From: Sulfitobacter geojensis
GTDB taxonomy: Bacteria; Pseudomonadota; Alphaproteobacteria; Rhodobacterales; Rhodobacteraceae
Reading direction: 5' to 3'
Length of the DNA stretch: 64,000 nt
NCBI RefSeq assembly: GCF_000622325.1
Contig: NZ_JASE01000005.1
Coordinates: 1,240,001-1,304,000 of the forward strand
Made by a program: the position numbers and the translations under genes. Of this stretch, positions 35,907 through 45,366 are shown in pieces. Position 1 is the first letter of the stretch. The number at the start of each line of letters is the position of its first letter. Under the pieces are notes generated by a model. It ran no database searches, was not told where the DNA came from, and was given only the letters and a program-made list of their open reading frames with translations.

Positions 35907-35933
35907 AAAGGGCCAGCAAAATGCTGGCCCTTT
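35907..35933. terminator. Bidirectional rho-independent terminator
   Basis: AAAGGGCCAGCA and TGCTGGCCCTTT pair over 12 bases with a 3-base loop, A-rich on one side and T-rich on the other. It lies between two convergent genes and should stop transcription from both. Confidence 0.9.
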
Positions 35934-35954
35934 CTATTGTAAGGATATGCCGGC

Positions 35955-37028
35955 TTACTGCGGGATATCGCCCTCGATACCTTCGACGTAAAAGTTCATG
36001 CCGGCCAGTGTGCCGTCATCCGCGGTTGCACCATCGGCCAGAAACTCGGTGCCGTCCTGCTTGTTCAAGGGGCCGGTAAAGGCGTGGTAGGATCCGTCAG
36101 CGAGCGATGCTTTCAATGCCAGCGCCTGTTCCTTAACCTCTGCCGGAACCGCATCGGAAATCTCGCCAATGCCAACCATGCCGGCACCGATGCCGTCCCA
36201 TGTGTTGCCGGAGGTCCATGTACCGTCCATCACTGCCTTGGTGCGTGCGATGTAGTAGGGGGCCCAATCGTCAATGATCGAGGACACACGTGGCATCGGG
36301 CCATATTGCGCCATGTCCGACGCCTGACCAAAGGTGATCACGTTGCCCGCTTCCTGTGCCGCCGCCTGTGGCGCGGTGGAATCGGTGTGCTGCAACACAA
36401 CATCCGCGCCTTGTTCGATCAGAACCTTGGCGGCGTCCGCTTCTTTCGCGGGGTCAAACCATGTGTAGGCCCAGACGATTTTGAATTGTACGTCAGGGTT
36501 CACTTTACGCGCATGGATGAACGCAGAGTTGATGCCACGGATCACTTCGGGGATCGGATAGGACCCGATGTAACCGATGATGTTGGATTTGGTCATGGAG
36601 CCCGCGATGTGGCCTTGAATGGCGCGACCTTCGTAGAAACGTGCGGAATAGGTCGCGACGTTCTCGGCCTGCTTATAACCTGTGGCGTGCTCGAATTTCA
36701 CATTCGGGAACTTCTTGGCGACGTTGATCGTCGGGTCCATATAGCCAAAGGATGTGGTAAAGATCAGGTCGGCACCGTCGAGTGCCATCTGTGTCATCAC
36801 ACGTTCGGAATCCGGGCCCTCGGCCACTGATTCAACGTAAACGGTTTCAACCTTATCGCCAAATTCCGCTTCAACAGCGAGGCGACCCTTGTCGTGTTCA
36901 TGTGTCCAGCCGCCATCACCGATGGGACCGACATAGACAAAACCGACTTTGGTTTTGTCTTCGGCCATTGCGGTCGTGGCCAGACCCAGCGCCATTGCGG
37001 CACCTGTCAGAAGTTTGGTGAGTTTCAT
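35955..37028 (-). CDS. BMP-family ABC transporter solute-binding protein
   Basis: This 357-residue protein has a signal peptide (MKLTKLLTGAAMALGLATTA) and the BMP (PnrA-like) landmarks KVGFVYVGPIGDGGWTHEHD, LIFTTSFGYMDPTI and NIIGYIGSYPIPEVIRGINS. BMP proteins bind nucleosides or related bases. The gene is the distal member of the operon that holds the ATPase, two permeases and xanthine dehydrogenase, so purines are the probable ligand. It is followed by a strong terminator. Confidence 0.93.
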   Translation of the reverse strand: MKLTKLLTGAAMALGLATTAMAEDKTKVGFVYVGPIGDGGWTHEHDKGRLAVEAEFGDKVETVYVESVAEGPDSERVMTQMALDGADLIFTTSFGYMDPTINVAKKFPNVKFEHATGYKQAENVATYSARFYEGRAIQGHIAGSMTKSNIIGYIGSYPIPEVIRGINSAFIHARKVNPDVQFKIVWAYTWFDPAKEADAAKVLIEQGADVVLQHTDSTAPQAAAQEAGNVITFGQASDMAQYGPMPRVSSIIDDWAPYYIARTKAVMDGTWTSGNTWDGIGAGMVGIGEISDAVPAEVKEQALALKASLADGSYHAFTGPLNKQDGTEFLADGATADDGTLAGMNFYVEGIEGDIPQ

Positions 37029-37076
37029 TTTATTCCCCAGTTGTTTCACCCTTGGCGGGCGTTTGCAGATTGGCCC

Positions 37077-37997
37077 CTAGGATGAGGCATGGAAAGTACG
37101 GCCAAGACAGGCCGGAGCGGCCGACTTGTCACGTGACAGGATCACCAGAACGATGATCGTGATGACATAAGGCGACATTGCCAGATACTCTACCGGAATG
37201 GCAACGCCTGCGCCCTGCAGATTCAGCTGCAATTGCGTAATGCCGCCAAAAAGATAGGCACCCAGCAACAAACGCCACGGCTTCCAACTGGCGAATACGA
37301 CCAGCGCAAGGGCGATCCATCCGACACCGGCGGTCATCCCTTCGGTCCATTGTGGCACGCGGATCAGGCTGATGTAAGCCCCGCCAAGACCGGCACAGGC
37401 ACCGCCAAACATGATCGCCAGGGTGCGGATGCGCACGACCTTATAGCCGAGCGCATGAGCGGCATCATGGCTTTCGCCCACCGCGCGCAGGATCAGTCCT
37501 GCACGGGTAAATTTCAGCACCGCCCATGTGGCGGCAACCAGAAGGATGCCCAGATAAAGGATGATGTCATGGGTAAACAGGATCGGCCCGATCACCGGAA
37601 TATCGGCCAGCGGGCCAAAGTTGATATCGTTCAGGCGCGGTGGTTTGATGCCGACATAGGACTGGCCCAGCAGCGCCGATAACCCCAGACCAAACAGCGT
37701 CAGCGCAAGACCCGAGGCCACTTGGTTCGCCAGCGTGATCTGGGTGAGGAAAGCGAACAGCAGGCTCAGGAGTGCGCCCCCGACAGCGGCAGCGGCAAAG
37801 CCAAGCAGCGGTGATCCGGTTTCTACCGCCGTGGCAAAACCGCAAATTGCGCCGGTGATCATCATCCCCTCGACACCAAGGTTCAGCGTGCCGGATTTTT
37901 CGACCACCAGTTCGCCGATGGCGGCAAAGATGAGCGGGGTCGCTGCGACCAGAAAGCCGGCGATAAACAGCAGCGGGTTGATTGCGGACAGGTCCAT
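37077..37997 (-). CDS. ABC transporter permease, nucleoside/purine type (second permease)
   Basis: This 306-residue membrane protein has about eight hydrophobic segments and the branched-chain-type permease motif AIGELVVEKSGTLNLGVEGM. It is of the YufQ/BmpC group that pairs with BMP binding proteins. The ATG at 37997 overlaps the stop of the first permease by one base (TGATG). Confidence 0.92.
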   Translation of the reverse strand: MDLSAINPLLFIAGFLVAATPLIFAAIGELVVEKSGTLNLGVEGMMITGAICGFATAVETGSPLLGFAAAAVGGALLSLLFAFLTQITLANQVASGLALTLFGLGLSALLGQSYVGIKPPRLNDINFGPLADIPVIGPILFTHDIILYLGILLVAATWAVLKFTRAGLILRAVGESHDAAHALGYKVVRIRTLAIMFGGACAGLGGAYISLIRVPQWTEGMTAGVGWIALALVVFASWKPWRLLLGAYLFGGITQLQLNLQGAGVAIPVEYLAMSPYVITIIVLVILSRDKSAAPACLGRTFHASS

Positions 37998-39079
37998 CAC
38001 GCCACCTCCGTCCGGCCAAAGCGCAGCCGGTAATTTGTGAACATATCCAGTGCGAGCAGGAAGAACAAAAGCATCCCCTGAAACACCTGAATGGCGGCGG
38101 CGGGCAGACCCAGTTGGCTTTGCGCGATGTCCCCGCCGATATAGGTCAGTGCCATCAAAAGCCCCGCTAGTAGGATACCAATGGGATGCAGCCGCCCCAG
38201 AAACGCGACGATGATGGCGGTAAATCCGTAGCCCACGTTGAAATCAATCGTGACCTGACCGGCGGGGCCGGAGACCTCGAACATGCCCGCAAGTCCGGCC
38301 AGCAATCCCGATGTGCCCAGACAGAACAACACCAGCCGCGTCGGGTTCACGCCGGAAAATTTCGCAGCGCGCGGCGCTTCGCCCGTGACGCGAATGGCAA
38401 AGCCGAGGCGGTGTTTGGTCAACAACACATAGGCAAATATCACCGCAATCATCGCGGCGACGACGCCCCAATGCATGCCCGATCCCTCGATCAGATCCGC
38501 ATTAAACGCGCTTTCGTATTGTTGTAAATTGCGCGACCCCGGAAAACCGAAGCCTTCAGGGTTTTTCATCAATCCCAATGACATAGAGGCAAGAAATTGC
38601 TCGGCCACATAGACCAGCATCAAGGAGACAAGGATTTCGTTGGTGCCGAATTTGACCTTCAAAAGCGCGGGTATCATGGCCCAAACCCAGCCCCCTAAAG
38701 CGCCTGCTAGCACCATCAGGGGAAAGACATAAAACCCCTCAACCGGATAGAATGCGAGGCCGACACCGGCGCCAAAAAGCGCGCCCATGATGTATTGACC
38801 TTCTGCACCGATGTTCCAGATCCCCGCCTTGAACCCCAGCGACAGGCCGATGGCAATCAATACCAACGGCGCGCCTTTGATCATTAACTGGGGGCGATAG
38901 AAAAATGAAAACTCGCCAAACAGCGGTTCCCAGAAAATCGTTTTGATCGCCAACAGGGGTTCTTTGCCCAAGGCCATGAACAACAGCCCGCCAAAAAACA
39001 TCGTTGCCACAACCGCCAGCAGGGGCGTCGCCAGCGAAAAGACACGGCTGGCCTGCGGGCGTTTTTCTAACCGGATCAA
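37997..39079 (-). CDS. ABC transporter permease, nucleoside/purine type (first permease)
   Basis: This 360-residue protein has multiple membrane spans and the conserved LVLIAIGLSLGFKAGIWNIG and GAEGQYIMGALFGAG stretch of YufP-type permeases. The first start codon after an in-frame TAA is a TTG at 39079 preceded by a GGGGG stretch. No ATG is available at the right place, so a TTG start is likely. The ATPase gene ends 48 bases upstream. Confidence 0.9.
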   Translation of the reverse strand: MIRLEKRPQASRVFSLATPLLAVVATMFFGGLLFMALGKEPLLAIKTIFWEPLFGEFSFFYRPQLMIKGAPLVLIAIGLSLGFKAGIWNIGAEGQYIMGALFGAGVGLAFYPVEGFYVFPLMVLAGALGGWVWAMIPALLKVKFGTNEILVSLMLVYVAEQFLASMSLGLMKNPEGFGFPGSRNLQQYESAFNADLIEGSGMHWGVVAAMIAVIFAYVLLTKHRLGFAIRVTGEAPRAAKFSGVNPTRLVLFCLGTSGLLAGLAGMFEVSGPAGQVTIDFNVGYGFTAIIVAFLGRLHPIGILLAGLLMALTYIGGDIAQSQLGLPAAAIQVFQGMLLFFLLALDMFTNYRLRFGRTEVA

Positions 39080-39127
39080 GCGCCGACCCCCGGCTTTTTC
39101 TTACTTTCAAACGCACGGCATATCTGT

Positions 39128-40648
39128 TCAAACATGCGCAACCTCCATCCCGTGAGCACCGCCCATCATCAATCCGATTTCGTCCACCGTTAACCCTTGC
39201 GCGGGCCGTGGTTCTGACAGGCGGCCCTCGTTTAGCGCGGCAAACCGGTCCGATATTTCCATCAGCTCATCCAGATCCTGCGAAATCACCACCAACGCCG
39301 TGCCGCCCTCCGCAAGGTCAAGCAAGGCTTGCCGGATTGCCGCCGCGGCAGAGGCATCCACGCCCCATGTGGGTTGGTTCACGACCAAAAGATCGGGGCG
39401 CTGCAATACTTCACGGCCTATCACGAATTTCTGCAAATTCCCGCCCGACAACGACCGCGCGGCATTCGCAGGACCCGGTGTCCGCACATCAAAGGTTTCG
39501 ATGATTTTTTCGGCAAAGGTTCGCGCCTTGCCCCAGTTCAACATCCCGCCGCTTTCCAGTTTCTCACGCGCTGCCGCTGTGAGCATGGCGTTTTCGGTCA
39601 GCGACATATCGGGGGCGGCGGCATGGCCCAGACGTTCCTCTGGCGCGGTCAGAATACCCATCGCGCGGCGTGGCGTCGGCCCTAGCAGGCCAACTTCGCG
39701 TTCTTGAAACCGGATCATACCGGGTGATGTCAGCATTTCACCCGACAGCGCGGCCAGTAATTCGTCCTGCCCGTTGCCGGCAACGCCGCCGATGCCCAAA
39801 ACCTCGCCACGGCGTACTTCAACCGAAATATCGCGTAACGGCATGCCAAAGGCGCTGGGCGATTTGGCTGAAAGCCCTTGGAGCGTCAGCACAACGTCAC
39901 CCGGTGTCTTTCCCGCCCGTGTCGGCGTTTGCAAAAGCTTGCCCACCATCATTTCCGCCATATCGCGGGCGGATGTTTCGGACGGTGTGCAATGCCCCAC
40001 CACCTTGCCAAGGCGCAGAATGGTGGCGCTGTCACATAAAGACCGAATTTCTTCGAGCTTGTGCGAGATATAAAGGATCGCTGTCCCCTCCGCGCTGAGT
40101 TTGCGCAGGGTTTTGAACAGGATTTCAACCTCTTGCGGGGTCAGGACCGATGTGGGTTCATCCATGATCAACAGCTTGGGTTCTTGCAACAAACAGCGGA
40201 TGATTTCGACCCGTTGGCGTTCTCCGGCAGATAAATCGCCGACAATCCGATCCGGGGCCAACGGCAACCCATAGGTATCGGACACATCGCGGATTTGCTG
40301 GCTCAGTGCCCCCATCTTGGGTGCGTTTTCCATTCCCAAGGCGATATTTTCGGCAACGCTTAATGCGTCGAACAACGAGAAATGTTGAAACACCATGCCG
40401 ACGCCGGCCGCACGTGCGGCGCGCGGTTCAGATGGCGCGAAAGGCGCGCCAAACATATGCATCGTACCCGCATCCGGTTTCACCAACCCGTAGATCATTT
40501 TAACCAAGGTCGATTTACCGGCCCCGTTTTCGCCCAGCAGCGCGTGCACTTCGCCGGGTGCGATGCGCAAGGACACGTTGTCATTGGCGACAACACCGGG
40601 ATAGGCCTTGGTCAGGCCGGAAAGGTCAAGAAGCGGTGTGTCGGTCAT
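39128..40648 (-). CDS. Double ABC ATPase of the purine/nucleoside importer
   Basis: This 506-residue protein has two fused ATPase domains. The first is canonical: GENGAGKSTLVKMIYGL, LSAGERQRVEII, LLIMDEPTSVLTPQE. The second has a degenerate P-loop (GVAGNGQDELLAAL) with LSGGNLQKFVIGRE and LLVVNQPTWGVDAS. This is usual for the RbsA/YufO group that serves BMP and ribose-type importers. It overlaps xdhC by 4 bases, tying purine uptake to oxidation. Confidence 0.93.
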   Translation of the reverse strand: MTDTPLLDLSGLTKAYPGVVANDNVSLRIAPGEVHALLGENGAGKSTLVKMIYGLVKPDAGTMHMFGAPFAPSEPRAARAAGVGMVFQHFSLFDALSVAENIALGMENAPKMGALSQQIRDVSDTYGLPLAPDRIVGDLSAGERQRVEIIRCLLQEPKLLIMDEPTSVLTPQEVEILFKTLRKLSAEGTAILYISHKLEEIRSLCDSATILRLGKVVGHCTPSETSARDMAEMMVGKLLQTPTRAGKTPGDVVLTLQGLSAKSPSAFGMPLRDISVEVRRGEVLGIGGVAGNGQDELLAALSGEMLTSPGMIRFQEREVGLLGPTPRRAMGILTAPEERLGHAAAPDMSLTENAMLTAAAREKLESGGMLNWGKARTFAEKIIETFDVRTPGPANAARSLSGGNLQKFVIGREVLQRPDLLVVNQPTWGVDASAAAAIRQALLDLAEGGTALVVISQDLDELMEISDRFAALNEGRLSEPRPAQGLTVDEIGLMMGGAHGMEVAHV

Positions 40649-41409
40649 GCGATGGCCTTGGGTTGGGTCGAAACGAGCAGAGCTTTGATCACACCTTTTG
40701 CAATCTGGTCGGGTGATTTGCCAAGCGCTTTGTCCCCAATGGGACAGGTGACGGGCGCGGGGTCAAGCCCCGAGGCCGTCAGCCGTTTGCGAAAGCGGGC
40801 CCATTTCGTTGCCGATCCGATCAATCCGATGCTGGCCGCATCGCGCTTCAGCAAGGCAGCGCAGAGCGCAAGATCGATGTCATGCGCATAGGTGAAAATC
40901 AGGTGGTGGGCATCCTGCGGTGCGTGACCTGCCAGACGGGGCATATCATGGGTTGGCACGGCCGTCGCGTGGGCCGGGATATGCGACGGGAAACGGTTCT
41001 GGTCACTGTCGATCCACGTGATTTCGAACGCCTGTGAAGGTGCGGCGCGCATCACGGCCCGCCCGACATGGCCCGCGCCCCAAAGCCACAGTTTTTGCCG
41101 GGTATCCGACAGGCGAACCTGCGGCCAGTCCGGCACTGATACAACGTCGGTCTGTCGGGGTTCATCGGTATACTGAAGGGTCACAACACCGCCGCAGCAT
41201 TGGCCAAGGTTGGGGCCCAGTGGCAAGGTTTCACTGTGCCGCGTCTGCCCGCTTTCCAACATCTTGCGCGCGGTTGCGATGGCGCGATGTTCCAGCGTTC
41301 CCCCCCCGATGGTGCCTGAAATCGACCGTGGCGTGACCCGCATGGCGGTGCCGGCATCACGCGGTGCTGACCCGCGCGTGGCGGTGATTTCTACCCAAAG
41401 CGCCGTCAT
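40645..41409 (-). CDS. xdhC: Xanthine dehydrogenase accessory protein XdhC
   Basis: This 254-residue protein has the XdhC pattern: TATRGSAPRDAGTAM, GGGTLEHRAIA and LGPNLGQCCGGVVTL near residue 75, then a Rossmann-like C-terminal half with LWLWGAGHVGRAVM and SIGLIGSATKWARF. XdhC binds and sulphurates molybdenum cofactor and inserts it into XdhB. The ATG at 41409 overlaps the xdhB stop by 4 bases. The long open frame upstream is only antisense or overlap into xdhB. Confidence 0.93.
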   Translation of the reverse strand: MTALWVEITATRGSAPRDAGTAMRVTPRSISGTIGGGTLEHRAIATARKMLESGQTRHSETLPLGPNLGQCCGGVVTLQYTDEPRQTDVVSVPDWPQVRLSDTRQKLWLWGAGHVGRAVMRAAPSQAFEITWIDSDQNRFPSHIPAHATAVPTHDMPRLAGHAPQDAHHLIFTYAHDIDLALCAALLKRDAASIGLIGSATKWARFRKRLTASGLDPAPVTCPIGDKALGKSPDQIAKGVIKALLVSTQPKAIA

Positions 41410-43796
41410 GCGCGGGTTCTTTGAACAGCGTACAGGACGGCTTCGGCGGTGGCGGGGGCTTGCAGGTCGCCGTAGGCAGGACCGCAGGCGGCAACCGCAT
41501 CGCTTAAAGCCATAAAGGCGGAAATGCCCAGCATGAACGGCGGTTCGCCCACCGCTTTGGAGCGATAGATCGTTTGTGCCGGATTGGGCTTGTCCCAGAG
41601 GGCCACATTGAAAATATCGGGCCGGTCCGAACAGGCGGGGATCTTGTAGGTAGAGGGCGCGTGGGTTTTCAGGTGGCCGTGATCGTCCCACACCAGTTCC
41701 TCAGTGGTGAGCCATCCAGCCCCTTGCACATAGCCGCCCTCGATCTGGCCGATGTCGATGGCGGGGTTCAGGGATGCACCGGCGTCATGCAGGATATCGG
41801 TGCGCAGGATGCGGTTTTCACCGGTCAGTGTGTCAATGACAACTTCGGTGCAAGCGGCCCCATAGGCAAAATAGAAAAACGGCCGGCCCTTGCCCGCGAT
41901 ACGGTCCCATTGAATGTCAGGGGTTTTGTAAAATCCGGTGGCGGAAAGGGACACGCGGTTTTCATAAGCAGATGTCGCGGCTTGGGCGAAGGTGATTTCG
42001 TCGTTGCCTATTTTTACGTGGCCATCGGCAAAGGTGATGTCGTCGGTTTCGTATTTCTCGGCGAGGTGCGCCTCAATCCGTTCGCGGATTTCATCGCAGG
42101 CATTCTGCACCGCCATGCCGTTCAGATCCGTACCGGAGGACGCGGCGGTGGCCGAGGTGTTGGGCACTTTCGCGGTATCGGTTGCGGTGATCTTGATCGC
42201 CTTAATCGGGACGCCGAACCGGCTGGCCGCCACTTGGGCGATTTTCTGGAACAGTCCTTGGCCCATCTCGGTGCCGCCATGGTTCAGATGGATCGAACCG
42301 TCCTGATAGACGTGGACCAAGGCACCTGCCTGATTGAGATGGGTCAAGGTAAACGAGATGCCGAATTTCACGGGTGTCAGGGCGATGCCGCGTTTCAGGA
42401 TCGGGTTGTCCGCGTTCCATGCCGCAATGGATTTGCGCCGTTCGGCATAGTCACAACTTTCCGCCAGTTGATCGGTCAGCGCATTGATGATGCAATCGGT
42501 GACAGGTTGGTCATAGGGCGTGGTTTGCACATCTTCAGGGGGCGTTGGGACACTGGAAGGGCGCGGCTTGTCCGCACCGCGAGAGGCGCTGTCCGCATCG
42601 GGGTTTGATGCGGCCTGAGTAGGGGCGACTGCGGGTGGTTCGACATCCGCGATCCGGTCGGCGTAGTAGTTCGCGCGCCGGACAGTCAATGGATCAAGGC
42701 CCAGATGTTGCGCGACATGGTCAATGATTTTTTCGATGCCCACCACACCCTGCGGTCCGCCGAAGCCGCGAAAGGCGGTTGCCGATTGCATGTTGGTTTT
42801 CAAGCGATGCGAGGTGATGCGGATATTGTTGAGATGATAGGCATTGTCCGCATGCAGCATCGCGCGATCCGCCACCGGCAAGGATAGGTCCTGCGCCCAG
42901 CCGCATCGGGTGTAATGGGTCACGTCCAGCGCCGTGATGTGCCCTGAACTGTCAAATCCAACGGTATAGTCGATCTGGAAGTCATGGCGTTTGCCAGTGA
43001 TGATCATGTCGTCGTCACGGTCATAACGCATTTTGCAGGGCTTTTGCGTCAGTTGCGCGGCGACAGCGCAGGCGACTGCCAAAGCATTGCCCTGACTTTC
43101 CTTACCGCCAAACCCCCCACCCATACGGCGGGTTTCGACCCGCACCGCGTGCATGGGTTTGCCGATGGCATGGGCCACCTTATGTTGGATTTCGGTCGGA
43201 TGCTGGGTGGAGGAATGGACCAGCATATCGCCACCTTCCAATGGCAGAACAAGGGCGGCCTGTCCCTCAAGGTAAAAATGTTCCTGCCCGCCCAAGGTGA
43301 TCTGCCCCGCGAGGATGTTTTCGGCGGTGGACAGCGCGGCTTCAGCGTCCCCTTTCTGATAGATGCGCGGGCCATCTTCAAAACGGGAATTGGCGGTCAA
43401 TGCATCCTGCACGGTGAGGATCGGCTTGGTCTCTGCAATGTCGATGCGGGCTAGCGCGGCGGCGCGGCGGGCGGCAAGATGCGAGGTTGCAATGACAATA
43501 AACAGCGGCTGGCCAGCGTAGTGTACGGCGCCCGTCGCGAGCAGCGGTTCGTCGTGGTTGGACGGCGAAACATCGCAGTCATTCGGCAAATCATCTGCCG
43601 TGAGGACGTGCAGCACGCCGGGGGCGCTTTTTACCTGTTCCAGGTGCATCGCGGTGATTGCGCCTGCCGCGACCCGACTGGTACCAAATGCAAGGTGCAG
43701 CGTGCCAGTGGGCGTTGGAATGTCGTCGGTATAGCGGGCAGCGCCGGTCACATGCAGGCGTGCGGCGTCATGGGGCAGCGGTTTGGCGATGCTCAT
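41406..43796 (-). CDS. xdhB: Xanthine dehydrogenase, molybdopterin-binding subunit
   Basis: This 796-residue subunit has the family blocks [65 protein letters not shown] and, near the C-terminus, [11 protein letters not shown], which holds the catalytic Glu. It oxidises hypoxanthine and xanthine to urate at the molybdenum centre. A low-complexity Pro/Ser/Ala insertion lies near residues 390-425. It is flanked by xdhA and xdhC with 4-base overlaps. Confidence 0.96.
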   Translation of the reverse strand: MSIAKPLPHDAARLHVTGAARYTDDIPTPTGTLHLAFGTSRVAAGAITAMHLEQVKSAPGVLHVLTADDLPNDCDVSPSNHDEPLLATGAVHYAGQPLFIVIATSHLAARRAAALARIDIAETKPILTVQDALTANSRFEDGPRIYQKGDAEAALSTAENILAGQITLGGQEHFYLEGQAALVLPLEGGDMLVHSSTQHPTEIQHKVAHAIGKPMHAVRVETRRMGGGFGGKESQGNALAVACAVAAQLTQKPCKMRYDRDDDMIITGKRHDFQIDYTVGFDSSGHITALDVTHYTRCGWAQDLSLPVADRAMLHADNAYHLNNIRITSHRLKTNMQSATAFRGFGGPQGVVGIEKIIDHVAQHLGLDPLTVRRANYYADRIADVEPPAVAPTQAASNPDADSASRGADKPRPSSVPTPPEDVQTTPYDQPVTDCIINALTDQLAESCDYAERRKSIAAWNADNPILKRGIALTPVKFGISFTLTHLNQAGALVHVYQDGSIHLNHGGTEMGQGLFQKIAQVAASRFGVPIKAIKITATDTAKVPNTSATAASSGTDLNGMAVQNACDEIRERIEAHLAEKYETDDITFADGHVKIGNDEITFAQAATSAYENRVSLSATGFYKTPDIQWDRIAGKGRPFFYFAYGAACTEVVIDTLTGENRILRTDILHDAGASLNPAIDIGQIEGGYVQGAGWLTTEELVWDDHGHLKTHAPSTYKIPACSDRPDIFNVALWDKPNPAQTIYRSKAVGEPPFMLGISAFMALSDAVAACGPAYGDLQAPATAEAVLYAVQRTRA

Positions 43797-45184
43797 GGTG
43801 TCACCTCCGACACATTTGTGGCGCGGCCTTCGGCCTCGTGCAGGTAACGCAGCAGCATATTCTGCGCAGTTTGCAGGCGGTAGCCGGCAGAGGCGCGCAT
43901 GTCGCTAAGCGGTTGGGAATCCTGTGCCATTGCTGCCATTGCGCGCTGCATGGTGGTTTCGGTAAACGGGTTGCCGATCAACGCCGCCTCAGCGGTGCTG
44001 GCACGTTTGGGGGTGCCTGCCATGCCGCCATAGGCGAGGCGAGCGGCAGTGATCATATCGCCCTCGCGGGTCATCGACAGGCATCCGCAAACGGCAGAGA
44101 TGTCCTGATCAAACCGTTTGGAAAGCTTGTAACAGCGCAAAGTGTCGGTCTGTTTGGGGATCGTGATGGCTTCGACAAATTCACCGGCGGCGCGGTCCTG
44201 TTTGCCGTAGTCGATAAAGAAATCTTCAAGCGCGAGACTGCGGCGGGTGTCACCGTGTCGTAAATGCAATGTAGCACCAAGGGCGATCAGCGCGGGCGGA
44301 CCATCCCCAATTGGCGAGCCGTTGGCGATATTGCCGCCGATGGTTGCGGCGTTACGCACCTGCACAGAAGCATAGCGGCGGATCATCGCGGCAAAACTGG
44401 GGTGATGCGGGGCGATGGCGGTTTCAAGGTCGCTGAGAGTTGTCATCGCGCCGATGCGGATTTCTTGTTCGGTATGCGTAACGCCGCGCAGATCGGTACA
44501 GCGGTTTAAAAAGGCCACTTTACCCAGATCACGGAACTGTTTTGTGACCCAAAGACCAACGTCGGTGGCACCGGCAATCAGCGTCGCGTCAGGGTTGGCC
44601 GCGTACCACGTGGCGAGGGCGTCGCTGGTATGGGGTTGGACCTGCGTATCATCGTTAGCGGGCGCTGTGGCGGGCTGGCGCGCTTCAGTATTTTTAGCCA
44701 AAAAGAGCAGATGATCGGGGACCGGTTGTTCAGTGATCGCCTCTGCGGCGCGGATGATGGGGGCATAGCCGGTACAGCGGCACAGGTTGCCGGCCAGTTG
44801 GATGTCGTGATCGGTAGACCCGTTCAAATGTGCAGAGGCCATGGAGACCACAAACCCCGGCGTGCAGAACCCACATTGGCTGCCGTGTGCGTCGATCATT
44901 GCCGTTTGCGCGGGGTGCAGTGTGCCGTCGGGCGCGGACAGCCCTTCCACGGTGGTTACATGTTTGCCGTTCACCTGCGGTAGGAACAGGATACAGCCGT
45001 TCAGCGCCTGCGTGCCGCTTTCATCAGTGACCATCACCGTGCAGGCACCGCAGTCCCCTTCGTTGCACCCTTCTTTGGTGCCGGTCAGCTGGCGGTCTTC
45101 GCGCAGCCAGTCCAGCAGTGTTGTTGTGGGGGGGACGTCTGTAAGAGACACGGGGTTTCCGTTCAGGGAAAACGTGATGTCCAT
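43793..45184 (-). CDS. xdhA: Xanthine dehydrogenase, iron-sulphur/FAD subunit
   Basis: This 463-residue subunit has two [2Fe-2S] domains: [11 protein letters not shown] with NGCILFLPQ, and [14 protein letters not shown] with [12 protein letters not shown]. An FAD domain follows with [14 protein letters not shown] and [15 protein letters not shown]. It passes electrons from XdhB to NAD. The ATG at 45184 gives the normal start [14 protein letters not shown]. It is the first gene of a seven-gene minus-strand operon. Confidence 0.96.
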   Translation of the reverse strand: MDITFSLNGNPVSLTDVPPTTTLLDWLREDRQLTGTKEGCNEGDCGACTVMVTDESGTQALNGCILFLPQVNGKHVTTVEGLSAPDGTLHPAQTAMIDAHGSQCGFCTPGFVVSMASAHLNGSTDHDIQLAGNLCRCTGYAPIIRAAEAITEQPVPDHLLFLAKNTEARQPATAPANDDTQVQPHTSDALATWYAANPDATLIAGATDVGLWVTKQFRDLGKVAFLNRCTDLRGVTHTEQEIRIGAMTTLSDLETAIAPHHPSFAAMIRRYASVQVRNAATIGGNIANGSPIGDGPPALIALGATLHLRHGDTRRSLALEDFFIDYGKQDRAAGEFVEAITIPKQTDTLRCYKLSKRFDQDISAVCGCLSMTREGDMITAARLAYGGMAGTPKRASTAEAALIGNPFTETTMQRAMAAMAQDSQPLSDMRASAGYRLQTAQNMLLRYLHEAEGRATNVSEVTP

Positions 45185-45366
45185 GGGATCAACCTGCCGC
45201 GGTACCATTTGCCAATAAGTTGCGCGACGTTCGATGCGGCGTAGAACGGGGTGCGCGGGCTTTATCGCTACAAGCTATGCGGGGCAGGTGGTGTGTTGCA
45301 AGAAAAATGATGCCATAAGCCGCGCGGGCTCTGGCCGAGGCGGTGCGTGTCGCCTATTCCTTGGGC

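Noticed and set aside
41574..42608. 344-residue plus-strand frame within xdhB
   Set aside because: It is antisense to a well-supported molybdoenzyme subunit.
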